Numbered from the stretch's first letter, positions 1 through 11,186 are shown. The stretch is 64,000 nucleotides of DNA from Phyto melanocephala (GCA_941918925.1 OW799236.1:68538465-68602464), one strand, 5' to 3'. Notes: a model not told the origin generated them from the letters alone. Numbers and translations are program-made.

Positions 1-1506
1 TCCTACGCACTCAACATATTCGTCTAGTCTCCTACAAACTATGCTTTCCAACAGCTTCCTAAACGTATCAATCATACAGAGTGGTCGGTAGGAGGAAGGA
101 TCCTCCTGAGGTTTTCCCTGTTTCAATAACAAAACTAGCTTTTGCCTTTTCCACATACTCGGAAATTTACCATGGCGTAAACACGAATTGATCAAATGGA
201 TAACCTGAACAGGGCAATACTTGAAAGTCTCCCTTACTACCGCATTCGGTATGCCATCCAAGCCAGGGGTTTTCCCGTCCCTAAATTTGCTCATGGCAGC
301 TTCAACCTCAACTGTCGTGACAAGCGGAAAGTCAAATACCACATGAACAGTATCAGTCTGCCAAGATGTCACACCTTGGTAAGGAAATAAGTGATCCACT
401 ATGCGCCTAAGTACTTCAGCATCCTTAGGTGGTGGAGGATTTAGACACTTTAGCCTTTTTGTTACCAGCTTATAAGCCAGACCCCATGGGTCGTTTTCAA
501 CCTCTTCACACATCTGTATGAAACATGCCCTCTTACTCCTACTGATCGCCATTTTCAAGGATTTGCAGATGCGCCTATATTGGTCACGGTGCTCGTCATT
601 CCCCGGCCTACCTCGGCTTCTAGTATACCGTCGTCTAGCCCGGATACATTCCGACCGTAGTTGAGAAATTTCCCCGTTCCACCAATATACCGGCCGCTTG
701 TTCGCACTCATCCTCCTTTTAATCATAGACGTATCGCATGCCTCCGATACCCTACTTATGAGTTGCGCAGCCATTGTTTCAGGCTGCCCTTGCAACCTCA
801 TATTTTCCACCACTACTCCAAATAATTCCCTATCAAGGCTATCTGTTTTCCATCCCGAAATTCGTTCCGGGTGTATAATCATTGCATCCTGGCGCAATTC
901 CTCCCTAATATCAATCAATATAGCATTATGATCGCTATGTGTGTATATCCCGGGCATGCTCCATCCTACCCTTCCCATAATATCAGCGCTAGCAAAGGCA
1001 ACATCAATAATTGACCCCGCTTCGCCTCTTGAGAAAGTGTGCTCAGCTCCGTTGTTTAACAGAATCACATTAAGTGTAGAAAATGACTCCACTAGTATCC
1101 GACCCCTAGAATTTGTGTATGGGCAGCCCCATTCTATCGCCCACGCATTGAAGTCGCCGGCAATAACCACGGGACCTCTTGAGCATGCATCAGAAACGAT
1201 ATTGTGAACAATTCGTTCAAACTCCAATAAGGAATATCTCGGGGGAACGTAGCAGCTATAGAAGCAAATCCCATGCACAATAGCCCGAGTAAAACCAGTA
1301 AACTGTAAGGCAGGATCTCGCAGCCCCAATTCACTGATTAACCATATCGCCGACGTCTTGGTAATGTCCGATAACCAATTAACCGAGTCCCGGCATCGAT
1401 ACGGTTCACTTAAGAGTGCTAAGTCTATATTCATCTCCCGAACACTCTGTTTCAGCAGATCCTGTGCCGCCTGACAGTGATTCAGATTTAGTTGTAAGAC
1501 TCTCAT
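1..1506 (-). CDS. R1-clade non-LTR retrotransposon ORF2, N-terminal 502 codons (cut by window edge)
   Basis: This frame encodes an apurinic-like endonuclease followed by the start of a reverse transcriptase, for target-primed insertion of the element RNA. It is open for 502 codons with no stop. Seen: an opening LNLNHCQAAQDLL at residues 6-18, a SEPYR glutamate at 34, AGDFNAW with D118 and N120, IDVAF with D168, and the SDH triad at 191-193. From about residue 412 come the first RT blocks (GLDGIP, then SYRPL near 473). The fingers and palm catalytic blocks lie outside the window. The ATG overlaps the ORF1 stop in an ATGA, an arrangement known in this clade and compatible with termination-reinitiation. 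The opening motif is the form typical of R1-clade elements. All endonuclease residues look intact, so this copy is fairly young. The element could still be a near relative such as LOA. Confidence 0.9.
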   Translation of the reverse strand, partial: MRVLQLNLNHCQAAQDLLKQSVREMNIDLALLSEPYRCRDSVNWLSDITKTSAIWLISELGLRDPALQFTGFTRAIVHGICFYSCYVPPRYSLLEFERIVHNIVSDACSRGPVVIAGDFNAWAIEWGCPYTNSRGRILVESFSTLNVILLNNGAEHTFSRGEAGSIIDVAFASADIMGRVGWSMPGIYTHSDHNAILIDIREELRQDAMIIHPERISGWKTDSLDRELFGVVVENMRLQGQPETMAAQLISRVSEACDTSMIKRRMSANKRPVYWWNGEISQLRSECIRARRRYTRSRGRPGNDEHRDQYRRICKSLKMAISRSKRACFIQMCEEVENDPWGLAYKLVTKRLKCLNPPPPKDAEVLRRIVDHLFPYQGVTSWQTDTVHVVFDFPLVTTVEVEAAMSKFRDGKTPGLDGIPNAVVRETFKYCPVQVIHLINSCLRHGKFPSMWKRQKLVLLLKQGKPQEDPSSYRPLCMIDTFRKLLESIVCRRLDEYVECVG

Positions 1507-3523
1507 CCTCGATGTCTAAGGCGTTCGATCGCTTTCTTGTAAAACGGACAGACAAAACAGCCAGTTACATGATCACTCTTTACCCTAGGGTTTACACAAC
1601 TACACAGCACACATGATGGTCGGTTATTACACACCCCAATCCTGTGACCAGATACGCCACACTGTAGGCATTTGTCAGCGTAATCATTCTGACTTTTGCA
1701 CCTACTCGCAGTACGACCAAAGTCCAAACATTTGTAGCACCTAATTGGTGCCATTTTCCCTCGTATCCTACATATCACCCATCCAATACGTATCTTAGCG
1801 GTCTCAATAAGGTAGCCCGCCAACTCAGAACTCAGACCAATAGTGGCAGTCTGTGTTCCCCTATACGATTTCCTCAAAGACTTAATCACAGACGGTTTCA
1901 ACGCACTAAATTTATCGGAAACTTCCAAAAGAGAATGTAATACCTCGTCTTTCGTCGTAACCTCATCTATATCCCTAATCTCCAAGAGCACCTCATGCGT
2001 CAAGGCACGTACCTCAGCCGTCTCGCCCAGCACACCCTCGACAGCTGTCTTAAAATCGGCCGTACTATTATGTAGGGGTTTATTTAACTCGAAGAGCAAT
2101 TCACCCCTACCTGTCTTCCTAATGTTTCTAACACTCTGGCCAAGTTCACTTAACCTTGGGTCACTCTTAACCTGCTTCAAAATATCCGCATAAGATCTTT
2201 CCCCACAATTTCTGACAACCAATGCGTCCGGTCTCATTGGTTTCCTTCTTCTATGCGCTCTCGGCTGTACCTTCCTCCATTCCGATCCCTTATCCGTCAC
2301 TGAGAGTCCCTCAGTATCGGCACGAGGATTATATATACACATGTAGGGGGAATATCGAAGCAGACCACTACTATCACGGGTCCCTTTTCGACCCCCTTCG
2401 TTCCTCAGTGATTTCGTGTCTACCGATCAGTATACCTTCAATCACTGAGTCCCGCGCCACAACCGGCGTTTGCTCTGGACCAGAAAAAACGATTTCACAC
2501 TGCCGACTGGTGATTGTCGACAATCCTCATCGCACAGTCCTTTGTAATCGCCAGCATCTCCCTAAGACCAAGGGCCCCCATCGCACTCACACCCAACGTG
2601 TGCTTGCCCGTGATCCTCAATCTTACGCTCGCCAACGCCGGACACTCGCATACCACATGCGCTGCCGTCTCGGCACCCTCCAGGCACATTCTACAAATAT
2701 CATCATCCACGATCCGCATCCTCTTCAGATGATATTTGAAGTTACCATGTCCTGTAATCAACGCAGTGATCCAGCTCATCATACTCCGATTAAAACCGAG
2801 TATCTTCACTGCACCCCTGCCAAGTGGCTCCCTGAGCACCATACGAGCCTGTCTTCACGTGGTTCCCTCCGTCCACCTTCGCAAGTTCACAGATCACTAA
2901 TCCCCGGCAGGAGGATTAGTTCCCTCCGTATCGGCACGAGGCTTAGTTCCCTCAATATTGGCACGAGGCTTACTTCCCTCAGAATCCGCACGAGGCTTAG
3001 TGCCTAGAATCTCTACCCCACTATTAATGACCTGTTCATTCATAGTGGACTTTTTCCTCTTCTTCCTGTTCCCCTTGGGACTCTGAGTAATTGGTCCCCT
3101 TTTAGACGATTGGGTTGGAAGAAGTGTCAACCGAGGTTGCTCCGTCTGGGCTTCCTTATCAACCATTTGAGCCTTTGGTGCACTATCTTCCGTACCAATC
3201 ACCTCACACGTAGCCTGCATATACAATGCCTGGATTTCCCGTGTGATCGTCTGAATATCCCTATGGATATTGCTTCTTGCCTTTATAAACTGCAGAAGCT
3301 TTTCTATCCTATCACCAAGTTTTCTCATCACTTGGGTTTTACCACTCTGAGCCACTTCCGTAAGTGGCGTGCTCTTATCAGCATCAGAAGTAGAAAGTTC
3401 CCGTGGTGGTGATCTTACCATCACAGAGCTTCTCCTAAATGGGTCCGAAGCCCCTACACCCTCACTTTCACCTCTTCCACACTTCCTGCTACTCTTTCCA
3501 TCTTCATTATTATTTTTAATCAT
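1503..3523 (-). pseudogene. R1-clade ORF1 (Gag-like, zinc knuckles), split by an insertion
   Basis: This is the nucleic-acid-binding ORF1 of the element at 1-4256. The upstream part (3523-2911) is charged, has a predicted helical stretch and ends in 9-residue repeats of the type TKPRADTEG. The downstream part (2331-1503) ends in zinc knuckles. One is a canonical C-x2-C-x4-H-x4-C (CLQCGVSGHRIGVC). The knuckle before it (CYKCLDFGRTASRC) has Arg where the His is expected. A third Cys-rich segment follows. The reading frame is broken only by the 579-bp insert at 2332-2910. Both sides are in the same phase once the insert and one copy of its 8-bp duplication are discounted, so ORF1 was open before the insertion (about 480 codons). 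Today translation from the upstream ATG stops at 2897. Confidence 0.85.
2332..2910 (-). mobile_element. 5'-truncated 3' end of an RNase-H-type non-LTR retrotransposon inserted in ORF1
   Basis: The insert is flanked by a perfect 8-bp duplication, GAGGATTA, at 2324-2331 and 2911-2918. On the minus strand it encodes the C-terminal tail of a non-LTR polyprotein (frame 2842-2495). Seen: ITALITGHGNFKYHL, then C-R-M-C, eight residues, H-V-V-C, the CCHC-like knuckle that closes many LOA/I/R1-type ORF2 proteins. About 160 bp of 3' UTR follow, ending in TA-rich sequence without a clear poly(A). The length and the missing 5' part fit ordinary incomplete reverse transcription. The family cannot be fixed from the tail alone; LOA or I-like is the best guess. 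Confidence 0.8.
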
Positions 3524-4256
3524 TGCTATTTGTCCAAACTCAAAGCCGCTATCTCCAACCGATGTACAGTCGCGTTTACAACCCCATGGTTATCTATGCA
3601 GGCAGGGAGGCCATGCGAGGGTTGACATGAGATTCTTATGGAACCCCAAGCCAGAGCCAGGTCCGCGTTAGTCGGGAATTATCATCCGAGCCTGTACCAC
3701 CAACTTAATGGCGACGTTCTTCGAGCGCACTTTGAGACTGCCAAGTTTTAATAGGAGGAGGCGGTTGTAGCATTAGCCTAGAAGCCGTTTCTGAGCAGTG
3801 TCACCTCCACATACTAAGGTTCTAGAATACTACAGACCGTCGGCCCAGGGTTCAACAAATCCATACCATGTTCCAGAAATGCCATAATTAAGATCGTACT
3901 GGACTTGATCTTAATGCCTTTCGGCGGGTTACATACACAGCGGACCCACTGGTGTGAGCAAACAGGTCCCATAGCCGCGAAACAAAAAATTTCACAAGCC
4001 TCTGTGCTTTAACCGGGGAATCCACGAAGGCATCCCACCTCCATCTGCACCTCTTTCAAGGGCATCCCCGGTGGATACCAAGCCAAACGGCGGCATCCAA
4101 TTGCAGTTCACCATCGAGCCCTTGTGTTAATTCACAGTATGCTCTCAGAATCTGCCGCTCTTGGTCGGGGACTGCTTATTCTTCGCAGCTGACCCGTAGG
4201 TCGTTCAGTTATCCGCCACCTACTGACCCCGATAGTAGCCTGAGCTCAGCCCTATC
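3524..4256 (-). other. 5' untranslated region of the R1-clade element
   Basis: About 730 bp between the ORF1 start and the tetranucleotide array, GC-richer than the surrounding DNA and without a long frame. It is read as the 5' UTR because the element's base composition continues up to the sharp junction with (ATGT)n at 4257. Promoter elements were not identified; non-LTR elements normally carry an internal promoter here. Confidence 0.6.
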
Positions 4257-4745
4257 ATGTATGTATGTATGTATGTATGTATGTATGTATGTATGTATGT
4301 ATGTATGTATGTATGTATGTATGTATGTATGTATGTATGTATGTATGTATGTATGTATGTATGTATGTATGTATGTATGTATGTATGTATGTATGTATGT
4401 ATGTATGTATGTATGTATGTATGTATGTATGTATGTATGTATGTATGTATGTATGTATGTATGTATGTATGTATGTATGTATGTATGTATGTATGTATGT
4501 ATGTATGTATGTATGTATGTATGTATGTATGTATGTATGTATGTATGTATGTATGTATGTATGTATGTATGTATGTATGTATGTATGTATGTATGTATGT
4601 ATGTATGTATGTATGTATGTATGTATGTATGTATGTATGTATGTATGCATGTATGTATGTATGTATGTATGTATGTATGTATGTATGTATGTATGTATGT
4701 ATGTATGTATGTATGTATGAATGTATGTATGTATGTATGTATGTA
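4257..4745. repeat. (ATGT)n tetranucleotide array, about 122 units
   Basis: A near-perfect array; I noticed only two substitutions (at 4648 and 4720). On the minus strand it is (ACAT)n and lies directly at the 5' end of the R1-clade element. All period-4 frames stay open (MYVC or YIHT repeats); these are not genes. Confidence 0.98.
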
Positions 4746-5863
4746 CAATAGCTTTGATTGTATTGAATCTTTATATCTTTAGGGTACGCTGTAAGCTTTT
4801 GATGCTTCTGTGGTTTAACTCACTAACATTAACAAATTGCATAAATATGTGAACAAACATTCGTTTTGTTCTTCATAAGTTCAAAAGGCAAAATACTGCT
4901 GTTTCCATGTAACCATGAGCAATTGGAAATAAAAAATTCCTTTCTTTAATATATTTTTGTTCTCGGAATATATTTTTTCAAGTTGGTGTCGTTTATTTTT
5001 TCTTTAAACGGAAATCATTACGAATGATGCATGCTTATGACTTCTAAATGTATTAAAAAAAGAATTTAGTACAATGGAAGAAATATGGGACTTTAAAACT
5101 AAATGAAGTAAATTTGTGTAATTTAAGAAGAGGTTACTATGGGTTATAAACTAAAGGCCTTTTATTAGCTGAAAAAATAAATGTTAAAAAATATTCTTGT
5201 TATTTTTGTTGCCTTCGTTTAAATATGTATAAGTTATATTTTTGATAAAAATTAATGCCAAATTGTTCGATTTCAAACGACTTTTACTTGGTTATAAAAT
5301 TTTCCGAAAAAAATTTACCGATTCCGATTTTTTAATGGCATAACAACGTTACTTCTTTATGTATATATTTAAAAGGCTTTCAGCACTATCACAGTGTGTT
5401 GACTTATGTTTGCTTAATGACAAATTATTTCATCTTTTAGAAAAACATACATCCTCATGCGTTGTAGTTGATTATTTTTTAGCTTACGAGAAGTAGAATA
5501 ATTACTTGTGTATAACCTATGTTAACATACTCTGGTTTATAGGGTACGTTCGTAAATTCTGCAAATTTGTGCATCACTGCGGCAGTAATGCTAAATGTAG
5601 TTGCTGTTGCAGATGCACTGCAGCTGCTTAACAACTACGTAGAGTTTGCTTTTTTGAACGTTCTGCAAAAAATATAAAATGTTATCTAAAATAGGAATAG
5701 CAAATATTATTGAAAATGTTGATGTTAAAAGCGACTTTTTCTTAAATCATGTATAATAAAAAAATAATTAGGAACAAGATGAAACGACTTTTGATTATAA
5801 TAAATATACTAAAAGATAAAAAAGGTTGATTCCTTAAATAAAAAAATAAAAATGTTATAATAA
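4746..5863. other. AT-rich DNA, nothing recognised
   Basis: No frame of note and no recognised repeat. Around 5540-5640 there is a GC-richer patch with weak similarity to 6035-6080 (CTGCAAATTTGTG-like); the match is too short to interpret. Confidence 0.6.
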
Positions 5864-5864
5864 C

Positions 5865-5906
<42 letters not shown>
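5864..5906. repeat. (AAT)n microsatellite
   Basis: A perfect trinucleotide run of about 14 units in AT-rich DNA. Confidence 0.95.
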
Positions 5907-6119
5907 CAAATATAATAAAAAACTAAAAATATAAACGAATTTAATTTAAAAAAGTAATTATTGTTTAATGCTACTTACTTCTCATTGTATGTATACTCGA
6001 TTAGTATTGCATCAGAAACTTAACTGTTGCCATATTTGCAGAAATTTGTGGCAGCACTGCCAACTGTTTGCAAAAAAGAACTTTTGACGCTTAAAAGTGC
6101 TGCCAATGGTTGCAAGTTA

Positions 6120-6897
6120 TTCTATTATCTATTCTCCGCCAGTCTTGCCATTTTGCGATTTCATTCATTTTTGTTAAATATTTCACTGGAACAATAGATT
6201 TCACATCTTTTGTATAGTTTTTGCAATCGTTAGTAATAAAGCTTTCATTCTTAATAAAACTTTCGAAACTTTTGGGGAAAGACTGTATAACTGTTTGCGC
6301 AATTATTTAATAAAAAACTGAAATTGGCGTGATGAATACATACACATGTTATGCGGCATTTTGGTTAAGAGTTGAATATGTTTGGGTTGACATTTCAAAA
6401 ATTTTGTTTTGCTTATGCATTCTTCAAGTGATTCCTTTTCTAAACTTCGAAGCCTCCGACACGGATAGCAAGCTATAACGTTAAGCAACAATTTGTCCAT
6501 CAACAACGAGGGTGTTTTTTTGGCTGACGACTGAATGCTTACATCTTCACGTAAGTAAATGTCTTGCAACACTTTAAGCTTCTCCCATTCCAAATCAACT
6601 TGTGTAGATGTTTTATTTTCCGGTTCGACATACTTCTTAAATAGTCCTTTAATTACTTAAATTTTTTTTCAAATCACTTGGTAATGTACTTTTAGCCTTT
6701 TTTATTGATTTTCCCACAGTTTGTTTACACGAATACGCCTTTTTATTTTTTGTTAATGCTAAGCGTCGTTTTCGCATTCTCTCAGCAGCTTTTTTCACGA
6801 AAATTTTTTAGTTTTTGTGGATCGCTTTTAATTTTGTTAATATAATGCTTTTGTTTTTCATTTTGCAATTTTTGCCATGTTTTACCCATCTACGAAA
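6120..6897 (-). pseudogene. Decayed transposase-like gene of an unnamed animal repeat family
   Basis: The minus strand shows a degraded frame with frameshifts. In order: a basic opening beginning MGKTWQKLQNEK at 6897; after a shift, ERMRKRR and a Lys-rich block (VGKSIKKAKSTLP); then, in the 96-codon frame ending at 6303, a REDVSIQSSAKK segment, SKTKFLKCQPKH and MPHNMCMY. After another shift a WQDWRR segment follows near 6140. From memory these blocks match, in order, a multicopy invertebrate family with DDISRQAPGKK-, KSKFYELRPKHV- and MPHNVCVC-type motifs. I know it as repeat-associated, with no established function. Only the N-terminal half is visible and no terminal repeats were found. Confidence 0.5.
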
Positions 6898-7710
6898 GTA
6901 TATTTGTGAGTTAAGAAAATAAATGCATTGTTTATGAAAAAATGTACTTACGGTCGCTAACGTACGAAATTTTGCAAATAAAAAACTTTATTTAATTGTA
7001 AATCAGAAGTTTTTTTTATATTAACAAGTTAGTGACACCGAATTAAATTAAAATCTGTAATTTCTGGCACATGTTGACGTTTAATGCAAAGTTATAAAAA
7101 TATATAAGTATGTATAAAAAACAAACTAAAATATTAACCGTTAATCGAACTTTTTTTGTTCTCCTACAACTTTTCTTTTCTTACGAGATTTTAATAGAGA
7201 GATTTTGAAGAAAGAGTGCAAACATAACACATTTTTTACATGTAAAATAATTAGGTGTAGAAATGTCTTTATAGGTAGCGTATAAAGAAAATATAAAATT
7301 TTCCAGTTTCCAGCCCAATTTCCTCAAGTAAAACATCTAAGATATGCCATGAAACCATTCTATTAAAAAAATATAGACGTTTTATAATTATAAACAACAA
7401 AACCAGATGATTATCAAAACTTTATTTTTTTTCTATCCTGGTTGCCCATTTGGAGAAAATGCCCATATACATATATACAAAAAAATATATTATATTTTAT
7501 TTATTTCTTTTTTTTTCATACAGCTCTTTTTTTGTGTTTTCAACAATTTTGTCGACGGTCAATAAATATTTTCACATCAGAACGGTCAACAAAAATATCT
7601 GTGTAAATATCAACAAAATAACGAAAAGTTCATTGTTGTTAATCGAAAATGTTTATAGATGGAAAAAAATATTAAAAACTGTTGCAGTTTATTCATCCAA
7701 AAACAACTGA
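6898..7710. other. AT-rich DNA, nothing recognised
   Basis: No coding signal, repeats or RNA genes recognised. Confidence 0.6.
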
Positions 7711-8440
7711 AACAAGTAACAGTGCTATATTCGGCCGTGCCGAATCTTATATACCCTTCACAACGTGTAGTCATGCAATAACAATTGTTTGTATCACCAT
7801 TCATCCCATATAAAATACGTGCATACGTACACGTTAGAATAAATGTGGCATCGAATCCCAGCTGAGCCAAAAAAATTTTATTTTATTTTATTTAATATAT
7901 TATTTATATTTTATTATTTTTTTTTTAAATTTTTTAAAATTTTTTTTTTTAATTTTTTTAAAATTTTTTTTTTTAGTTTTTTTTTATTATATTTTCTTAT
8001 TTTTAATATTTTTTTTTTTTTTGTAATTTTTTTTGTTTGGTATGTTTTTTACATGTATCTATGTATGTATGTTGTTGTTGTAATTGTGAAAAAAAACGAG
8101 GTGGTCGCGGTTTTTTGCTCATATCTCAGAAAGTTATGGGGCGATTGTGCTGAATTTCAATAGCGATTCATTCCTGGATATTTCCAAGAGATTGATACCA
8201 TATACAGATCTGAGGAACATATAGTTGCTTCTAAAAGTTGATTTCAACCAACACACGGACAGACGGACAGACGGATAGACGGACAGACGGACAGACGGTC
8301 AGGGCTTAATCGACTCCTCTATTCATAAGCTTTCAGAAAATATATACTTTATGGGGTCGGAAATGAAAATTGTAGAAATTACAAACGGAATGACAAAGCT
8401 ATATATACCCTTGTGCCCCACAGGTGAAGGGTATAAAAAG
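7711..8440 (+). mobile_element. Helentron-like (mini-me/DINE-1-type) element, copy A, short divergent subfamily
   Basis: It opens AACAAGTAACAGTGC, followed by the hairpin ATTCGGC-CGT-GCCGAAT and TATACCC. It ends with CAAACGGAATGACAAAG and a hairpin closing in AGGGTATAAAA. Inside are a long T-rich stretch (about 7870-8040) and an 8-unit (GACGGACA)-type tract at 8254-8299. It lacks the ~288-bp unit and the MITE carried by larger copies. Established: mini-me/DINE-1 elements of Diptera carry GTCY proto-microsatellites and are classed as non-autonomous Helentron relatives. It has no coding capacity. Confidence 0.75.
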
Positions 8441-8799
8441 TTATTGAAGCAATTGAGTATTTGATGTACAAAAAAAAAAAAGTACTTTTACAAATTGAAA
8501 TTAAAAACTTAAGTCAAATAGAATATAATACAAGGGAATAGAACAAAGAGAGTACTTTTGAGGAATTTTAAAAACGATTCACCTTTTTAGTTCAAGCTAA
8601 TAGTTTATTAGTGAACAGTGCGATATAAACAGTATGATTGATATACATTTAATGGCAATTAAATAGAGCTCATACGTCATGTATTAAATTAATTTTGGCA
8701 TATTATGTTTTAAACTGAATGAATAAAAATTAAATATTTCTTTTCTATTTAAGAAAAAATAAATAAATAATTTAAAATAATTAAAATTAAAAATTAGTG

Positions 8800-9060
8800 T
8801 CTCATAAAAAAGGCGGGAAAATTTTTTTGTTTAGATTTAAAATAACAAACAAAAATTCAAATACATACATATATACAAAAAATATTTTTGTCAACAATTT
8901 TACAATTTTTTAAAAAAGGCGGGAAATTTATTTGTAAATATTTAAAATATTATACAAAAAAAAAATTCAAATACATATAAAATATTACAAATTACAAAAA
9001 CTGTTTAAATATTATACAAAACAAAAAATACAGATACATATAAAATATTACATTAAAACT
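8800..9060 (-). repeat. Imperfect ~105-bp direct repeats in the Penelope 3' region
   Basis: The motif AAAAAAGGCGGGAAA occurs at about 8808 and 8915. Each is followed by similar AT-rich sequence with ATTCAAATACAT and TATAAAATATTAC blocks, the latter repeated once more near 9035. The repeats lie directly downstream (minus strand) of the Penelope-like coding remnant and are probably its 3' UTR. Confidence 0.5.
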
Positions 9061-9085
9061 AACTGACTAAAAAACTAACATAATT

Positions 9086-9597
9086 CTAGATCTTATTAAC
9101 TAATAGCCTATAGTTTTGTGCAACATTAGCTGTATCTGTTTTATAATTAATTCTTTGTGTATGTGGTAGTTTTATAATTTGTAACATTTCCAATTAATAT
9201 CTACGTCTGTAATTATTCTCTATATTTAAAACTGTTGTATTTTTAAAATCGGGATGATGATTAGAATTAGTGCAGTGTAATGATAATGCAGTTTTTTGTG
9301 CAGTTGTTGTGTTCCTGTTTTTTTGGTCTGACTTATGTCCAGCTAACCTAGTTTTAAGTTTATTTTTTGTTGTACCTACATATACATTATCACAATTTTC
9401 ATTATTATTACCACTACATGGTATTTTATAAACTAAATTAGACCTTTCTAATTTATCTTTCGTTTTACTAAATAATCTACCTAATGTGTTATACATTTTG
9501 TGGTCCATTATAAATGTCTTATTGTCATAAATTTTAGATTTTTCCAATCTTTCAGATAAAAGATGAACATAAGTTATTGATTTATGAATTTTTTCCT
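9086..9597 (-). pseudogene. Penelope-like retroelement, GIY-YIG endonuclease C-terminus
   Basis: The minus-strand frame encodes the C-terminal endonuclease of a Penelope-like element. Seen: SNLVYKIPC, then CDNVYVGTTKNKLKTRLAGHKSD (the GIY-YIG core appears here as VYVG), then QKTALSLHC and a basic ENNYRRRY. The frame has one in-frame TAA after RRRY and then continues (LEMLQIIKLPHTQRINY) to a stop at 9086. The blocks agree in order with the Drosophila virilis Penelope type. The N-terminal RT half is missing: recognisable sequence begins only at about 9597, 46 bp before the terminal repeat of the CACTA-like element. It is a 5'-truncated, inactive copy. Confidence 0.85.
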
Positions 9598-9643
9598 ATA
9601 CTGACCTATTAATCTACAAATCAACTGGATCGGATAACTATTA

Positions 9644-10020
9644 CACTATGCTAGTTGAAAAAACAGACAAGCCGATCACCTGGCGTTTTAACATAATTCG
9701 GGTACGGTGAATCCAGTGGTGCCCGCAGTTTTTTAAGATTGGCTCTCGTTTTTGAGATATACCTTTATTTCGAAAATGGAGGAGGTTGCATAACATATGC
9801 TCGCGTTACTCAAAAACGCTTCAGCTTATTAAAAAAACTTAAAAAACCGAAATTCCGCAATAAAATTTCCTTTGAGAAAAGTAAAATTTCTTTCTAATAT
9901 CCGTAGACGTTTTAGAAACATACTTAAAAAAAAAAAAAAAAAATTAATTTTTTTATCAAAATTTCAAAATTTTTGTTTTTTACAAATTCATAAAAAATGC
10001 AGCTAGGCAACGCTGATAAA
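9644..10020 (+). repeat. Left terminal inverted repeat of the CACTA-like transposon
   Basis: Pairs with 14692-15001 in inverted orientation. Shared blocks include CACCTGGCGTTTTAACATAA, GAATCCAGTGGTGCCCG, GAGGAGGTTGCA and, at the inner edge, AAAAAATGCAGCTAGGC. An A-run and small insertions make this arm longer than the right one. Confidence 0.9.
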
Positions 10021-10372
10021 AAAACAAGCCATGAATGTTTAAAATCTGTTAGCAATTTTTATTTTATTCACAAAAGTCGACAAATTTAAATTAAATTAAG
10101 AATTTCATAAAACGCAACACCCCTAAGGGATGGTGATAAAGGGAAAGTATAATTTGAGAAAATGTTAAGAACAAAAAACATTGGAGGTCGGTCATACATT
10201 TTATCCCCCTAGGAGTGAATGAAAATGAACAAGTAAGAGCACTATATTCGGCTGTGCTGAATCTTTTATACCCACCACCAATTTTGTGTACATTTAAAGC
10301 ACAATATTTATTATTTTGTTAATCGCTATAGAATAATCTCTTTATAATAAAATATGTATCACTTTCTTTGTA

Positions 10373-10980
10373 GAGGGTGGTTAAATTTTAAGGGCCCATG
10401 TTTAAGGTGAACCACATGTAAACTTCAACTTTTTTCTTGCATTTCATTTGACATTTCTTAATCTCAGACTAACTCAATTTGAACCGTGGAAATATACGCA
10501 ATCGAGCAACGCTTTTAAATATTAAAGGTTTTTGTAAAAATTGGCGTTCAAATCAAAATGCATTTTGTGCACTTCGTGATTCTTTTGGTCAACATAATCG
10601 TTCGAATTCGTCCACAATCGTGAGAATAGTAAAAAAAATTTTAAATGTCTGCAAAGCAGGTCTGTATGAATTGTGAAAACATCTGTGAATGCCATCTTAG
10701 TTCGTTGAATGGGAAACATTGCTGTTTTTCACGATAACGTGGCAAAAGAGCAAGCAACCTCGACTCATCATCGTGCCCAACAATCGAGCATCAACAGTGT
10801 CATTGAAAATTTGGACTATCGGATCATGGTGTGCCGCCTAGGTTGGGGGTCCATTTGGCCAATATTTTGTTCCATACATAATTGAAGCATACAAATATTA
10901 TCATTATAAAAATAAATGATAATAATTTCATAATAATTTTATTCAAAATCAACATAGTCCCTTAAAATTAAACCACCCAT
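10373..10980 (+). mobile_element. Mariner-derived MITE carried inside copy B
   Basis: The termini are GAGGGTGG and CCACCCAT with TA on both sides. Inside is a remnant of a mariner helix-turn-helix region (NQNAFCALRD-F-GQHNRSNSSTI near 10545-10620) and, after a deletion, a short downstream remnant. The MITE occupies the same position in copies D, E and F. It is a deletion derivative of the mariner type seen at 47527-51006. Confidence 0.85.
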
Positions 10981-11186
10981 TATAACTTCGGTATGCTAAT
11001 AAAATGTTTTCGTAAATTTAGTCTTTCAATGAAAGTGGCCGTTAAAATACGCGTGTCAATAAAGTTTTTGCTAATAAACATAACTTAGATATTCCAATAT
11101 AGTCCTTTAGTATTCCAAAATCTTTATTCATAGAGAATTTACAAGAATTTAAGAGGAAGAAAGTGAATTTAAGGTTAAATTTTAAG

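Noticed and set aside
1843..3007. Plus-strand frames of 116 and 261 codons
   Set aside because: Antisense shadows of ORF1 and of the inserted retroelement tail.
4209..4782. Long open frames of MYVC or YIHT repeats on both strands
   Set aside because: They arise from the (ATGT)n array, in which period-4 frames contain no stop; there is no coding evidence.
7843..8163. Phe-rich 106-codon frame
   Set aside because: Generated by the poly-T stretch inside copy A.
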